64,000 nucleotides of DNA from an uncultured Akkermansia sp. (GTDB taxonomy: Bacteria > Verrucomicrobiota > Verrucomicrobiia > Verrucomicrobiales > Akkermansiaceae). Location of the stretch: contig CANQGG010000006.1 in assembly GCA_947601655.1 (NCBI GenBank), positions 1-64,000 on the forward strand. Reading direction: 5' to 3'. The notes under the pieces were generated by a model, which saw only the letters and a program-made list of their open reading frames with translations, did not search any database and was not told the origin of the DNA. Numbering within the stretch: the stretch's first letter is position 1; each line of letters begins with the position of its first letter. Positions 33,797 through 43,571 of the stretch are shown one piece after another. A program made the position numbers and the translations under genes.

Positions 33797-34075
33797 ATGA
33801 TGCAGCAACATAAGCAACAAGGGGCAAAAGGAATCAGCAGGATCAAACAAATCAAATATTGGCTGCTGTACAAAACGAGGATTATTAGCGGGCACAGGTA
33901 TGCGGAAAAGCTGGTGAAGTGGGGGCTCCCATGCGGGGAAGAAATCGAGAGGAGCGGTGCGAAAATGGGGGTTGGCGAGAGATTGAAGTACATATGGGAA
34001 TACCCAATACGCTTACAGGAGGAATGCGATCGCTTGGAAAACGAGATTGAACGGCTAAAAAAAGGCTTACCGTAA
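33797..34075 (+). CDS. 92-aa coiled-coil protein of the glycan cluster
   Basis: A basic N-terminus (ISRIKQIKYWLLYKTRIISG) is followed by a short C-terminal coiled coil (LQEECDRLENEIERLKKGLP). Unrecognised. It is placed 61 bases before the giant glycosyltransferase, so it may be a partner or anchor for it. Confidence 0.5.
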   Translation: MMQQHKQQGAKGISRIKQIKYWLLYKTRIISGHRYAEKLVKWGLPCGEEIERSGAKMGVGERLKYIWEYPIRLQEECDRLENEIERLKKGLP

Positions 34076-34136
34076 CGATAGAGAAGGACATGATGAGGGG
34101 TGTAAGCATTGCAAAGTAGAAAGCAACAGAGAAGAG

Positions 34137-37100
34137 ATGAACCATATAAAAGCACAGCCCATAGAGGGCGGAACTATCCAGGTTCAAAATGCAGAGGGAG
34201 TGCCAGGCTCAACGGCATATTTTATTGCGCACAATAAAATAGATTATGTGCCAAAAGTGTCTGTCATTATACCCGTATACAATGCAGAAGTTTATTTGCG
34301 GGAATGCTTGGATAGCGTTATCAATCAAACCCTCAGAGAGATTGAAGTCATCTGCATCGACGATGGTTCAACGGATAGCTCTCTGTCCATCTTGAAGGAA
34401 TATGCACAAAAAGATCCACGCGTCAGCGTACTACAGCAAGAAAACCTGCATGCCGGAGTTGCTCGTAACGCAGGTATCGCTGTCGCACAGGGAGAGTATA
34501 TCCATTTTTTAGATAGCGATGATTGGGTAGATACAGACACGTATGAAAAGCTTACCGCTCTCATAACAAGACATGGTGTGGAGGTGCTTAAATTCTGCTC
34601 TTTTTCATACGATAACCAAAAAAAGGAGATCGTTAGCTCCTATTTTACGGACATGAGGGCACTTCAGGAAAATGATTTTGAGAAAAGCTATTCATTGAAT
34701 CATGATTTCAAACTTTTGGTGCGCATTTCGGATGCTCCGTGGTCAGGTATTTATTTGAGGTATTTTTTGCTGAAACATAACGTAAGGTTTGACAACCTCC
34801 TTTGCGCTAATGATACATCATTTTTTTACCGCTGCTTACTATATGCAAGAAAAGTTTACATCACGAAAGAAAAGTTTGTTTATTATCGTATCAACAACAT
34901 TTCTTCCTTAATTGGCATCCGGGCACATAACTTTGACTGTCAAATTCGCCAATTCTTCATCATCCTTAATATCATTTGCTCTTGTCGACAGAATATTATC
35001 AGTTGTGTTCGCCAGCATCTGATTAACAGTATCTATTACAGGTATTTAACCTATATCAAGAATCCGTACTTGGAGTCGGTGTGCAAGGACAAAATTCGAA
35101 CGCTTATCAGGGATTTCAACACCCATGTTTGTCGTGACGAAATTAACATAGAATATCTGGCATATTTTGATGATATTCGAGAGGAGAAAATGCCTGAAAG
35201 AGAGGGAAGAGAGATGGCCCGTATCGTGGCGCAAAATCGACTCGATTTCGAGCCAAAAGTTTCGGTAATTATTCCGGTTTATAATGTGGAAGAATTTCTG
35301 AAAGAATGCCTGGAAAGCGTTGTTAATCAAACGCTTCGTGAATTAGAGATCATTTGTGTGGATGACGCCTCCACAGATCATTCACTTGAAATTCTAAAAG
35401 GGTACGCGAGGGAAAACCCTCAAATTACTATCATCAGCAATTCAAAAAACATAGGCTCACCTGGAGCCGTAAAAAATTTGGGTCTTTCGTACGCTAAAGG
35501 GGCTTATATAGGCTTCGTTGATGCTGATGATTACATCGATACCCGTTATTTTGAAGAACTCTTTAATCTCGCTGTGCGTCATAGTGCTGATATAGCCGCA
35601 GTGAGAACGATTGTAAGATTTTCAGAAAATAATGAGTCCAAGACTGTCATTCCCTGCACCTCAAATGTCTTGGTTACAATGGCGCAGAAAAAAGAATTGA
35701 TGATAAAGTCTGGAAGCAATTGTAATAAAATATATAAGAGGGAACTTTTAGACACCTATCACATCCGATGCTATGAAAAGAGAAATATAGCAGAAGATAA
35801 TTACTTTTCTATGGTCGTCATGTCTGTTTCAGAAAAAATTGTCCTGACAGACAGAGTGGCGTATTACTACAGGAGGCGTAAAGGGAGTGTAACAGCTGAT
35901 GGACGAACAGCGAAAGATTTCCTTATTTTTGATGTGTACGCCAAGGTAGAGGCCTTCATTCGATCAGCATTTAAGAATAAAGAGGAACCCTATATTCAGG
36001 CTGTCAGAGAGCGAGAATATCAGGATTTCACTTGGTTCATTCACGACTGCGATGAGGAGTGGCAACTAGCCTTCAAAAAGAGATTGGCGGAAGAATTTCC
36101 AAATATTTACCATAAAATCGTCCCCAGGGATCTTATCGTTTCCTTAACTTCCTATCCGGCACGAATCGGAACTGTAAATCAAACGATTGAAAGCCTCCTA
36201 AACCAGAGTTTAAAGCCTGATAAGCTTATTTTGTGGCTGGCAGCGGAGCAATTTCCAAGTAAAGAAGTTGATTTGCCTCAAGAATTGCTCGATCTACAGG
36301 ACCAAGGGTTAACAATCGATTGGTATCACGATATTGGCTCTTATAAAAAATTGATCCCTACCTTGAAGAAGTATCCGGATGCAATCATAGTGACAGCAGA
36401 TGACGATAATATCTATGAGCGCGACTGGTTGAAGAAATTATTTGATAGTTATCAACAATTTCCTCACGATATACAATGCCACCGAGTCACGAAATTCTTG
36501 TATAATGGTGACTTTAGAATCATCAAAGGAGGACACGATTACTATAGGGGAAGCAGTTTCTTGAATAAGTTAGTAGGTCTTGGTGGGGTGCTTTATCCGC
36601 CCCATTGTTTTTACAAGGATATTCTGAATGAAGAGCTTTTTATGCGATTAGCTCCAACAAACGATGATCAGTGGTTTTGGATGCAAGCAGCTCTGAATGG
36701 GGTCCGAGTTCGCGTTGTCAACCAGCCTATCATTGAAGCGAATTACATTCCCGGAACACAGGAAAGGGGTCTAACGAAAATCAATGATGCGGGGGAAAAA
36801 TTGTTTTGGAAGGATTTTAACCGCCTTACAGCATATTATCCTAGGATTAAGGAAATGTTCATATTTGAATATAAACGAAAAAAATTAGGAATGATTAATA
36901 AGGCAACCCCTTATAAGCAAGAGCTTCAAAGTTGGTATCGTCGAATTTCTAAAAATAAGTCTTTCGATATTGACCATCCACAGACATTTAATGAAAAAAT
37001 TCAATGGCTCAAACTTTACGATTCCACACCCATCAAGACGAGATTAGCTGACAAGTATATGGTCCGCGAGTGGGTGAAAGAGAAAATAGGTGGGGAATAT

Positions 37101-38381
37101 CTTATCCCCTTGTTGGGCGTATATGATCGATTTGAGGAAATTGATTTTAATCGGTTGCCTGACCAGTTTGTGATCAAATGTAATCACGGGTGTGGTTATA
37201 ATATCATTGTCAAAGATAAATCTCAACTTGATCTCGTTGCTGCGAAATTAAAGGTAGATAAATGGATGTGTGAAAATTTTGCATTTAAATGGGGATTTGA
37301 GCTCCACTATAGAGATATTAACCCCAAAATCCTAGTAGAGCAGTACATGGATGATAATACGGGTGACTTAAGGGATTACAAATATACTTGTTTCGATGGA
37401 ATACCTGAATTTATTTGGGTAGATAGTGATAGACATACGGAACATAGAAGAAATTTGTATGACTTATCTTGGACACAGTTACCCTATAAGGTAAATACAA
37501 AATATGATACATTCCCTTCTCCTCCAAAACCAGATTGCTTGGAGGAAATGACAAAATTAGCTAGAATTTTGAGTAGTGGATTTCCTTATGTACGAGTGGA
37601 TTTTTATGTCATCAACGGGAGAATTTACTTTGGAGAAATGACGTTTACTTCTTCTTCTGGTACAGAAGACATTTATCCAGCATCCTTTGAAAAAATAATT
37701 TCAGAAAAACTAGTGCTTCCTTCTCTAGCCTATGATGTGGAAAGTAGCGAATATTATAACCCTCGAGAAAGATCGAGGAATAAACCTCGGTCATTCCTGT
37801 TGTCGAATTGGTACAGGAGACATTGTCTGCTGAAGAAATTCAAATCATTGTGTATTAAATACATCCAAAATCAGTTGCGTCAGGCACGAATCGATGTTAA
37901 GAATATTGGCACAGCAGAGAATGCCGTCGCAATCAAAGCGGAAAACAGTACAATTGTAAAGCCAGAGTGGTTTAAGAATGCACAGGGCGTTGGGCAGGTC
38001 CTGACAAGTTCGGAAGGAAAGGGAAAAATAGAAATTTCCATCATTGCCGCAGGTAAGCTTATGCTGACCTTCCGAGGATCAGATATGCGCTTTGGAGGAG
38101 AAAGATTTCCTCTATGGAATGACTACAAATCCATCAGGATTGACGGAAAAGAGATTCTCTCTTCGCCCATTGCTGTGTGGCATGACAAGCCATGGCGTTA
38201 TGAGATGCCCGTGAGAGATGGGCAGGAAGTGCGGGTTGAATATGAGCAGCAGACTCATCCCTACACACGGAAGGAATTGAAGGAAACTATCCTGAAACTC
38301 AACCCGAGCTCGGAAGTGATTCGTGGAAATATCGATGTGCTGGCTGACGAAATCGAGAAAATAATCACCCATGCAAAATAA
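34137..38381 (+). CDS. 1414-aa fusion: GT2, GT2, third glycosyltransferase-like module, TupA-like ATP-grasp, C-terminal beta domain
   Basis: Domains in order: GT2 at about 40-260 (VSVIIPVYNAEVYLRECLDS, DDGSTD, FLDSDDW); second GT2 at about 373-600 (VSVIIPVYNVEEFLKECLES, VDADDY); a third module at about 662-900 (DLIVSLTSYPARIGTVNQTI, TADDDN, NDDQWFWMQAALNG), resembling a distinct glycosyltransferase-like family; a TupA-like ATP-grasp at about 930-1195 (FNEKIQWLKLYD, DQFVIKCNHGCG, YVRVDFYV, GEMTF); and a C-terminal beta-type domain ending near AVWHDKPWRYEM. It would build a glycan and possibly attach an amino acid or acidic group. The codons are AT-richer than flanking housekeeping genes. The next gene overlaps its end by 11 bp. 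Confidence 0.82.
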   Translation: MNHIKAQPIEGGTIQVQNAEGVPGSTAYFIAHNKIDYVPKVSVIIPVYNAEVYLRECLDSVINQTLREIEVICIDDGSTDSSLSILKEYAQKDPRVSVLQQENLHAGVARNAGIAVAQGEYIHFLDSDDWVDTDTYEKLTALITRHGVEVLKFCSFSYDNQKKEIVSSYFTDMRALQENDFEKSYSLNHDFKLLVRISDAPWSGIYLRYFLLKHNVRFDNLLCANDTSFFYRCLLYARKVYITKEKFVYYRINNISSLIGIRAHNFDCQIRQFFIILNIICSCRQNIISCVRQHLINSIYYRYLTYIKNPYLESVCKDKIRTLIRDFNTHVCRDEINIEYLAYFDDIREEKMPEREGREMARIVAQNRLDFEPKVSVIIPVYNVEEFLKECLESVVNQTLRELEIICVDDASTDHSLEILKGYARENPQITIISNSKNIGSPGAVKNLGLSYAKGAYIGFVDADDYIDTRYFEELFNLAVRHSADIAAVRTIVRFSENNESKTVIPCTSNVLVTMAQKKELMIKSGSNCNKIYKRELLDTYHIRCYEKRNIAEDNYFSMVVMSVSEKIVLTDRVAYYYRRRKGSVTADGRTAKDFLIFDVYAKVEAFIRSAFKNKEEPYIQAVREREYQDFTWFIHDCDEEWQLAFKKRLAEEFPNIYHKIVPRDLIVSLTSYPARIGTVNQTIESLLNQSLKPDKLILWLAAEQFPSKEVDLPQELLDLQDQGLTIDWYHDIGSYKKLIPTLKKYPDAIIVTADDDNIYERDWLKKLFDSYQQFPHDIQCHRVTKFLYNGDFRIIKGGHDYYRGSSFLNKLVGLGGVLYPPHCFYKDILNEELFMRLAPTNDDQWFWMQAALNGVRVRVVNQPIIEANYIPGTQERGLTKINDAGEKLFWKDFNRLTAYYPRIKEMFIFEYKRKKLGMINKATPYKQELQSWYRRISKNKSFDIDHPQTFNEKIQWLKLYDSTPIKTRLADKYMVREWVKEKIGGEYLIPLLGVYDRFEEIDFNRLPDQFVIKCNHGCGYNIIVKDKSQLDLVAAKLKVDKWMCENFAFKWGFELHYRDINPKILVEQYMDDNTGDLRDYKYTCFDGIPEFIWVDSDRHTEHRRNLYDLSWTQLPYKVNTKYDTFPSPPKPDCLEEMTKLARILSSGFPYVRVDFYVINGRIYFGEMTFTSSSGTEDIYPASFEKIISEKLVLPSLAYDVESSEYYNPRERSRNKPRSFLLSNWYRRHCLLKKFKSLCIKYIQNQLRQARIDVKNIGTAENAVAIKAENSTIVKPEWFKNAQGVGQVLTSSEGKGKIEISIIAAGKLMLTFRGSDMRFGGERFPLWNDYKSIRIDGKEILSSPIAVWHDKPWRYEMPVRDGQEVRVEYEQQTHPYTRKELKETILKLNPSSEVIRGNIDVLADEIEKIITHAK

Positions 38382-39168
38382 TCGGTCAGGGGAGGAGAGC
38401 ACAAGCTCTCTCGAGGGGCAACAAGTAACTTTGTTGAACCTAGCTCGGAAGTACGAGCAACGGTTTGCCGCCCTAGAGGGGAGGCTGGAGCAGTGCTACA
38501 ATGGGCTGAAGGAACTCAATTACGCTCATCTCCTGCGTGACGGTATGAGGGAGAGTTCTTGGGTAAAGAACCAAACTTTCAACTTACACAACTGGGCGGC
38601 CAATTACAGCTTTATCTATCTGCTGTTCCGCATACTGGACAAGATTGAGCCGCAAAACATCCTAGAGTTTGGCTTGGGACAGACGACAAAGTTGACGACG
38701 CAATATATTGCATACAAAAATCCTGAAGCCTACCTCAACGTATGCGAGCACAGCCTTGACTGGATCAAAATCTATCAGCCGGAGTTGCCAAAGCATGATC
38801 ATATCCGCATCAATCACCTCGATTTAGAGTATTTTGAGTACAGGCGCAAGAGAAATGATAAGTATGCAGGGTTGTTGGAATTTGTGGAAGATCGAAAGTT
38901 TGATCTAATTATTGTGGATGGTCCAGTGGGGGGAGGGAAGAATCTGCCGCGATCCAATGTGGTGGGCTTGATCGGGCATGGGAATTTGGCAGAGAATTTT
39001 GTGATCATTTTTGATGATGCTGAGCGCGTAGGAGAGAAAAATACAATCAGGAAGACGCAAGCAGCGTTGAGAAAGAAATCGATCGCTTTTCAAACTTTTG
39101 AACGTTTTGGCATTAAAAGGCAGGCCTACATCGTGAGTAAGAGCCGAGCCTTTGCTGCTTTCTTGTGA
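38371..39168 (+). CDS. SAM-dependent methyltransferase-like protein of the glycan cluster
   Basis: A 265-aa protein. An N-terminal coiled coil (YEQRFAALEGRLEQCYNGLK) precedes a Rossmann-like domain with ILEFGLGQTTKLTTQY as the likely SAM-binding loop and FDLIIVDGPVGGG as motif IV. It resembles class I methyltransferases in O-antigen or capsule loci. The acceptor is unknown. It overlaps the giant glycosyltransferase by 11 bp. Confidence 0.6.
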   Translation: MQNNRSGEESTSSLEGQQVTLLNLARKYEQRFAALEGRLEQCYNGLKELNYAHLLRDGMRESSWVKNQTFNLHNWAANYSFIYLLFRILDKIEPQNILEFGLGQTTKLTTQYIAYKNPEAYLNVCEHSLDWIKIYQPELPKHDHIRINHLDLEYFEYRRKRNDKYAGLLEFVEDRKFDLIIVDGPVGGGKNLPRSNVVGLIGHGNLAENFVIIFDDAERVGEKNTIRKTQAALRKKSIAFQTFERFGIKRQAYIVSKSRAFAAFL

Positions 39169-39211
39169 AGAGCCTATCATTAAACTTGTGAAACATTCAG
39201 TTTGCTACAAT

Positions 39212-41047
39212 ATGAAAAGAATCATAAAAGCGTTACTGGGAGGGCTTGGGGTAAGCATTGTGCTGTGTTCTCTGTTCCCGAGTGCCTTCCTAAAAGATGA
39301 AGCCCGGTGGACATACCAAAGCGACGTTGGTCGGGTAGATGTCACTTTTGCTGGGGATGTTCGTGACGGGCAGATTGATGTCCAAGGGAAATCGCTGCGC
39401 GTGGATAGACCTCAATGGATACACGACGGCAAGCATAACCAAGGGGTTGTGGTTCAATTTCCTGTTTCCTACTTAAAAAGGACGTATGAAATAACACTGA
39501 AGCCCCGGGGAAATACCAAAGAAATGTCGTTAGGAATGAGTTTTCTCGGAAAAGATTTGCGAGTCCGTAACCGACGAAAACCTGCGTACGTCTGTTTTGA
39601 GAATATACGAGTTAATGGGAAGACCGTTGCTGAGGAGCGAACGGTTTGGCATGACAAGCCATTCAGGTATCACGTAAAGAACATGTCAGCCAATTCGACC
39701 GTCACATTAGGCTTTGAAATCCGGAAGCCGATCACCCCTTCGGATGTAAACTGGGGCCGCCTCATCGGGTTATTTGTCGTTGTCGGGCTGCTGATTTTCT
39801 ATTTTGGCGCCCTTAGAAGGCTGGGCAATAAAATTTCAACTTCCATGGGGAGGGAAGATGGGATGCAATGTAACATCAAGGATGGCACTCAAAGGCTGCA
39901 TACTGTCGAATCTTTAAGGATATCTGATCAAGACGAAAAATCTTCAGACGTCTATACTTTACCGTCAGAATATCCTTCACCTGCCGGAAAGTTCAAGAAT
40001 ATCGAACTTCTCCGCTTCCTCATGGCTTGGTCCGTTGCGGGCTTCCATACCATGCATGTAAAGAGTTTTGCACCGTATGGACTGTCTTTTCTTGTGGATT
40101 ACACCGGAAAGGGCTTTCTTGCCGTCCTGTATTTCTTTGTTGTTTCCTTCTTTTTCCTCGTATTGAAGACACGCCCGGATTGTTCCGTCTGGAAATTTGT
40201 GCGTAACAAATGGTTGCGTATGGCACCCTTGATCATTGTCGTCACATTGATAGCCTATGTACTCCACTTTTTTGGTTTCTGGGGGTGGAGTATGTCCGCC
40301 AATCTTGAACAATGCCTGCTCATTCACGATACATGCCCGGCTGATCGCTGGTCCAAATTTGTCAGCCCTGCGTGGTTCTGCTGTGTTCTCTTCCTGAGTT
40401 CCATTCTATACTTGTCGTGGATCAAGACGCTGTCCGCGAAGCATGTCGCTCTCGTCGTAACGAGTATAGCATTCATTGGCTTGGTACTATGGAGGAGCCT
40501 TCCTCAGTTGCCCAATTCTGGACAGCTTGTGGGGTTCATAGATTACAGTAGAGTTTTTGTGTTTTTAGGAATCTCATATGTGATTGCTAATGTGTTTGTT
40601 ACTACCACCCCCCCCGCACACAGTTTGGTAACTCTTTGTCGCCAATCGCTCACAAAAGTTTTTGTATACACTGCAGCCGAACTTTTTTTCCTGAGTATTT
40701 TCGTATGTTCATTGTACGGCGCACATTGGTACAAGCTTTCGGATCTTTTAAGCATTGTGTCTTTCGCGTGCCTGTTCCATCTGTTTATTTGGAAGGAGGG
40801 TTATTTGTCCCGTCTGCTGGAGCAGGATTGGTGCGTCTGGGTCGGACGCTACGCGTTTGGCATTTTCATCGTTCACAGGCTGATCTTCCAAGTTACATTG
40901 CACGTCCTCTCGCCAGGACACAAGGAATGGGCGCTCGCTCATCCGTGGTGTCTTCTTTTGAGTATGGTCTGTGCCATCATGCTTTTGGCGATGCTCGGTT
41001 ACCACTACATCGAGGTGCCCGTTATGCGCTACATTAAGTCGAAATAA
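39212..41047 (+). CDS. Membrane acyltransferase (acyltransferase-3 family) with N-terminal beta domain
   Basis: From MKRIIKALLGG the protein has a signal-anchor helix, an extracytoplasmic domain at about 25-165 ending TVWHDKPFRY, a transmembrane helix, a linker, then from about 255 a multi-pass acyltransferase-3 domain (NIELLRFLMAWSVAGFHTMH, GKGFLAVLYFFVVSFFFLV). Such enzymes O-acetylate surface glycans. The track's start at 39152 adds 20 residues inside the preceding gene, so I use 39212. Bases 39307-39636 are identical to 41393-41722 in the next membrane-protein gene. Confidence 0.8.
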   Translation: MKRIIKALLGGLGVSIVLCSLFPSAFLKDEARWTYQSDVGRVDVTFAGDVRDGQIDVQGKSLRVDRPQWIHDGKHNQGVVVQFPVSYLKRTYEITLKPRGNTKEMSLGMSFLGKDLRVRNRRKPAYVCFENIRVNGKTVAEERTVWHDKPFRYHVKNMSANSTVTLGFEIRKPITPSDVNWGRLIGLFVVVGLLIFYFGALRRLGNKISTSMGREDGMQCNIKDGTQRLHTVESLRISDQDEKSSDVYTLPSEYPSPAGKFKNIELLRFLMAWSVAGFHTMHVKSFAPYGLSFLVDYTGKGFLAVLYFFVVSFFFLVLKTRPDCSVWKFVRNKWLRMAPLIIVVTLIAYVLHFFGFWGWSMSANLEQCLLIHDTCPADRWSKFVSPAWFCCVLFLSSILYLSWIKTLSAKHVALVVTSIAFIGLVLWRSLPQLPNSGQLVGFIDYSRVFVFLGISYVIANVFVTTTPPAHSLVTLCRQSLTKVFVYTAAELFFLSIFVCSLYGAHWYKLSDLLSIVSFACLFHLFIWKEGYLSRLLEQDWCVWVGRYAFGIFIVHRLIFQVTLHVLSPGHKEWALAHPWCLLLSMVCAIMLLAMLGYHYIEVPVMRYIKSK

Positions 41048-41052
41048 ACAGC

Positions 41053-41313
41053 ATGGAATCGTGCACTTTACCGTCGGAGTATTCTTCACTCGTCAACTTG
41101 GTGTCGCTGTGCGAGAGGGGAGTTAATGCACAGGAGGCATTGGGAATTCTCATCCGTGTGAATCAGAGTGGAGAGGGGTATGCTTTCCGGAATTTGACAG
41201 GCAATTTTGCGGAAGAGGAAACGTTCGTAAACGCGAACCGCGGAGCAGTATTCCCGCATTCGAGAATATGGTTAAGTACTAACAAACTAAAAATAAAATG
41301 GAAAAGATTATAA
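41053..41313 (+). pseudogene. Remnant between two domain-sharing genes
   Basis: The 86-aa ORF begins CTLPSEYSSLVN, echoing TLPSEYPSPAGKFKN at the start of the acyltransferase domain in the preceding gene, then loses similarity. It looks like debris from a duplication. Independent coding is possible but unsupported. Confidence 0.35.
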
Positions 41314-43571
41314 GAGCATTGTTGGGAGGGCTTGTCATAAGCATGGTGCTGGCAGCACTGTTTCCAAGCGCCTTCCTGAAAGACGACGCCAAGTGGACAT
41401 ACCAAAGCGACGTTGGTCGGGTAGATGTCACTTTTGCTGGGGATGTTCGTGACGGGCAGATTGATGTCCAAGGGAAATCGCTGCGCGTGGATAGACCTCA
41501 ATGGATACACGACGGCAAGCATAACCAAGGGGTTGTGGTTCAATTTCCTGTTTCCTACTTAAAAAGGACGTATGAAATAACACTGAAGCCCCGGGGAAAT
41601 ACCAAAGAAATGTCGTTAGGAATGAGTTTTCTCGGAAAAGATTTGCGAGTCCGTAACCGACGAAAACCTGCGTACGTCTGTTTTGAGAATATACGAGTTA
41701 ATGGGAAGACCGTTGCTGAGGAACAAACGGTTTGGCATGACAAACCGTTTAGATATCATGCACAGAATATCTCTGACAATTCGGTGGTCACATTGAGCTT
41801 TGACATCCAGAAGCCGCTTGCCCTCACAGACATTAGATGGGAGCGTGTTATTGGATTATTCATGGCTTGTTCGTTGCTTATCTTTTGTTCCGATATCCTA
41901 AAACGGCTGGTCAATAGGTTCAATAAGAAGAATATCGTTCAAGTAATTGCAGAAAACTACAGAAATATTGACGGAGTGTATCGGAGATCTTTTTGGATCA
42001 TCTTTGGCATACTTTGCCTTGCCTTTGGGTTCCACGCTATTCAATTTATGTGGGGTAATCATGATTGGGATTATGCAGAAGGTTCTGCATTCTCGTGGGA
42101 TGGTCGTGCGTGGGAAGGGCGGTATGCACTTAATGTATTCAAAAAATTGTTCTTGGGAGGAGTTTATTTGCCTCTTATCTACGATGTCGTCTCATTTCTG
42201 TTTCTTGCACTCAATGCCGTGCTGCTTTGCATTTATTGGAGATTGAAAAAAAGGATCATTTACTTCGTATTATGCGGGCTCATTCTGACGGCTCAGCCGT
42301 TTACATTATGCATGATGTATTATGTGCATATGCTTCCCGAGACTTTCATTGGTGTCACCCTTGCTCTGACTGCACTTATGCTGCTCGAGAAGATAGCATT
42401 CGAGAAAGGTTCTCGCACGAGGAAGGTGGTTTGCTCACTTCTTTCCATTGTTCTGCTTAACCTGTCACTGGCCATGTATCCTGTTTTGCTTAACACCATT
42501 GCCGTGGCTTTCGTTGGTAAGCTGTTAGTAAAATCGTTCGAATGGGATAGCTCATGGGGGCAGTTTCGATCCTATTTTGTCCCATACGCTGTTTCAGCGA
42601 TCAACATTGTCTTTGGGATTCTTTTTTACAAACTCGTACTTACATTTGTGTTCTCTCTATATGGTGGCTACAACGCGCAAACGCTACCCCTTGACCAGAT
42701 CCCGGAACGTCTAGTTGTTTTATTCGAACAAAGTTTCCGTCAATTGTGCGAATATCCTTTTCCCTTTATCTCCCAAGGCATTTTGTGGGTCTTTTTAGGG
42801 TTTACGGTTCTCGTGGTGTTGCACATTTGTTCGATGGGAAACTTCAAGCAAAAAATCGTGAGAGTGCTTTTACTTGGTGGAGCGCTCTTCGCGACGCAGA
42901 CTGCCATGATAATTGCTAATGAGCACCTCATAGCTGGACGGATAGAATTATTTGGGTTGGTCGTTTTTGAAACACTTGTGATGGTTGTAGTATTTACGAA
43001 ACTCAAGAAACTACACAATTTGAGCGTCCTTGCGACAACAGGAGTTATCTGGATGTCCATCATCAATGACTTAGATTGCCTTCGTGTCTGGAAACTGGGA
43101 TTCGATGCAGAAAAAATGCTCTGGAACAGAGTGCTGGCACGTATGGAAATCCAAAAAGATTTTGACGTAAATCGAAAATACAAGGTTATTCAGATTGGAC
43201 GCCCCATTTCTCTGCGCCTTCGCTTTTATAAGAAATTGCGACCTTCAAAAAGAGTCCATAACTACGGGAACAGCCTATTGTCATACAGCTATGATGCTCC
43301 TTGGGATTTGTTTCATGCCTGCGAGTTTTATTATCAAACAGAGTTTAGAGGCGAGCACCCTCATCCTATCCATCCTAATACCAAGTACAGGGCTCAACTC
43401 AAGCGGCTGTGGAAAGCGGGTATCCTAGATAAAGCACGCGCGTGGCCACACGAGAACGGACTTATCGTGTGGAAAGACGTCATTCTCTTTGTCACCGATG
43501 CACAACTGCTTGAAGACTATAAAAAACAATTTGCCAAAGAATTTCCCAGAAAATTCGAGCAGAAATCATGA
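41298..43571 (+). CDS. GtrII-like membrane glucosyltransferase with N-terminal beta domain
   Basis: A 757-aa protein. The N-terminal anchor (MEKIIRALLGGLVISMVLAA) and beta domain with VWHDKPFRYH are near copies of the preceding gene. A polytopic region from about 180 follows (FAFGFHAIQFMWGNHDWD-type start, WEGRYALNVFKKLFLGGVYL, TAQPFTLCMMYYVHMLPETF). It resembles GtrII glucosyltransferases, which add a sugar to O-antigen from a polyprenyl-phosphate donor. A C-terminal soluble tail of about 150 residues ends the protein. Its stop overlaps the next gene (ATGA). Confidence 0.72.
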   Translation: MEKIIRALLGGLVISMVLAALFPSAFLKDDAKWTYQSDVGRVDVTFAGDVRDGQIDVQGKSLRVDRPQWIHDGKHNQGVVVQFPVSYLKRTYEITLKPRGNTKEMSLGMSFLGKDLRVRNRRKPAYVCFENIRVNGKTVAEEQTVWHDKPFRYHAQNISDNSVVTLSFDIQKPLALTDIRWERVIGLFMACSLLIFCSDILKRLVNRFNKKNIVQVIAENYRNIDGVYRRSFWIIFGILCLAFGFHAIQFMWGNHDWDYAEGSAFSWDGRAWEGRYALNVFKKLFLGGVYLPLIYDVVSFLFLALNAVLLCIYWRLKKRIIYFVLCGLILTAQPFTLCMMYYVHMLPETFIGVTLALTALMLLEKIAFEKGSRTRKVVCSLLSIVLLNLSLAMYPVLLNTIAVAFVGKLLVKSFEWDSSWGQFRSYFVPYAVSAINIVFGILFYKLVLTFVFSLYGGYNAQTLPLDQIPERLVVLFEQSFRQLCEYPFPFISQGILWVFLGFTVLVVLHICSMGNFKQKIVRVLLLGGALFATQTAMIIANEHLIAGRIELFGLVVFETLVMVVVFTKLKKLHNLSVLATTGVIWMSIINDLDCLRVWKLGFDAEKMLWNRVLARMEIQKDFDVNRKYKVIQIGRPISLRLRFYKKLRPSKRVHNYGNSLLSYSYDAPWDLFHACEFYYQTEFRGEHPHPIHPNTKYRAQLKRLWKAGILDKARAWPHENGLIVWKDVILFVTDAQLLEDYKKQFAKEFPRKFEQKS

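Noticed and set aside
34137-38381. The 1414-aa ORF as several genes joined by sequencing error
   Set aside because: The frame is open throughout with no internal stop or overlap, and the domain boundaries have ordinary linkers.
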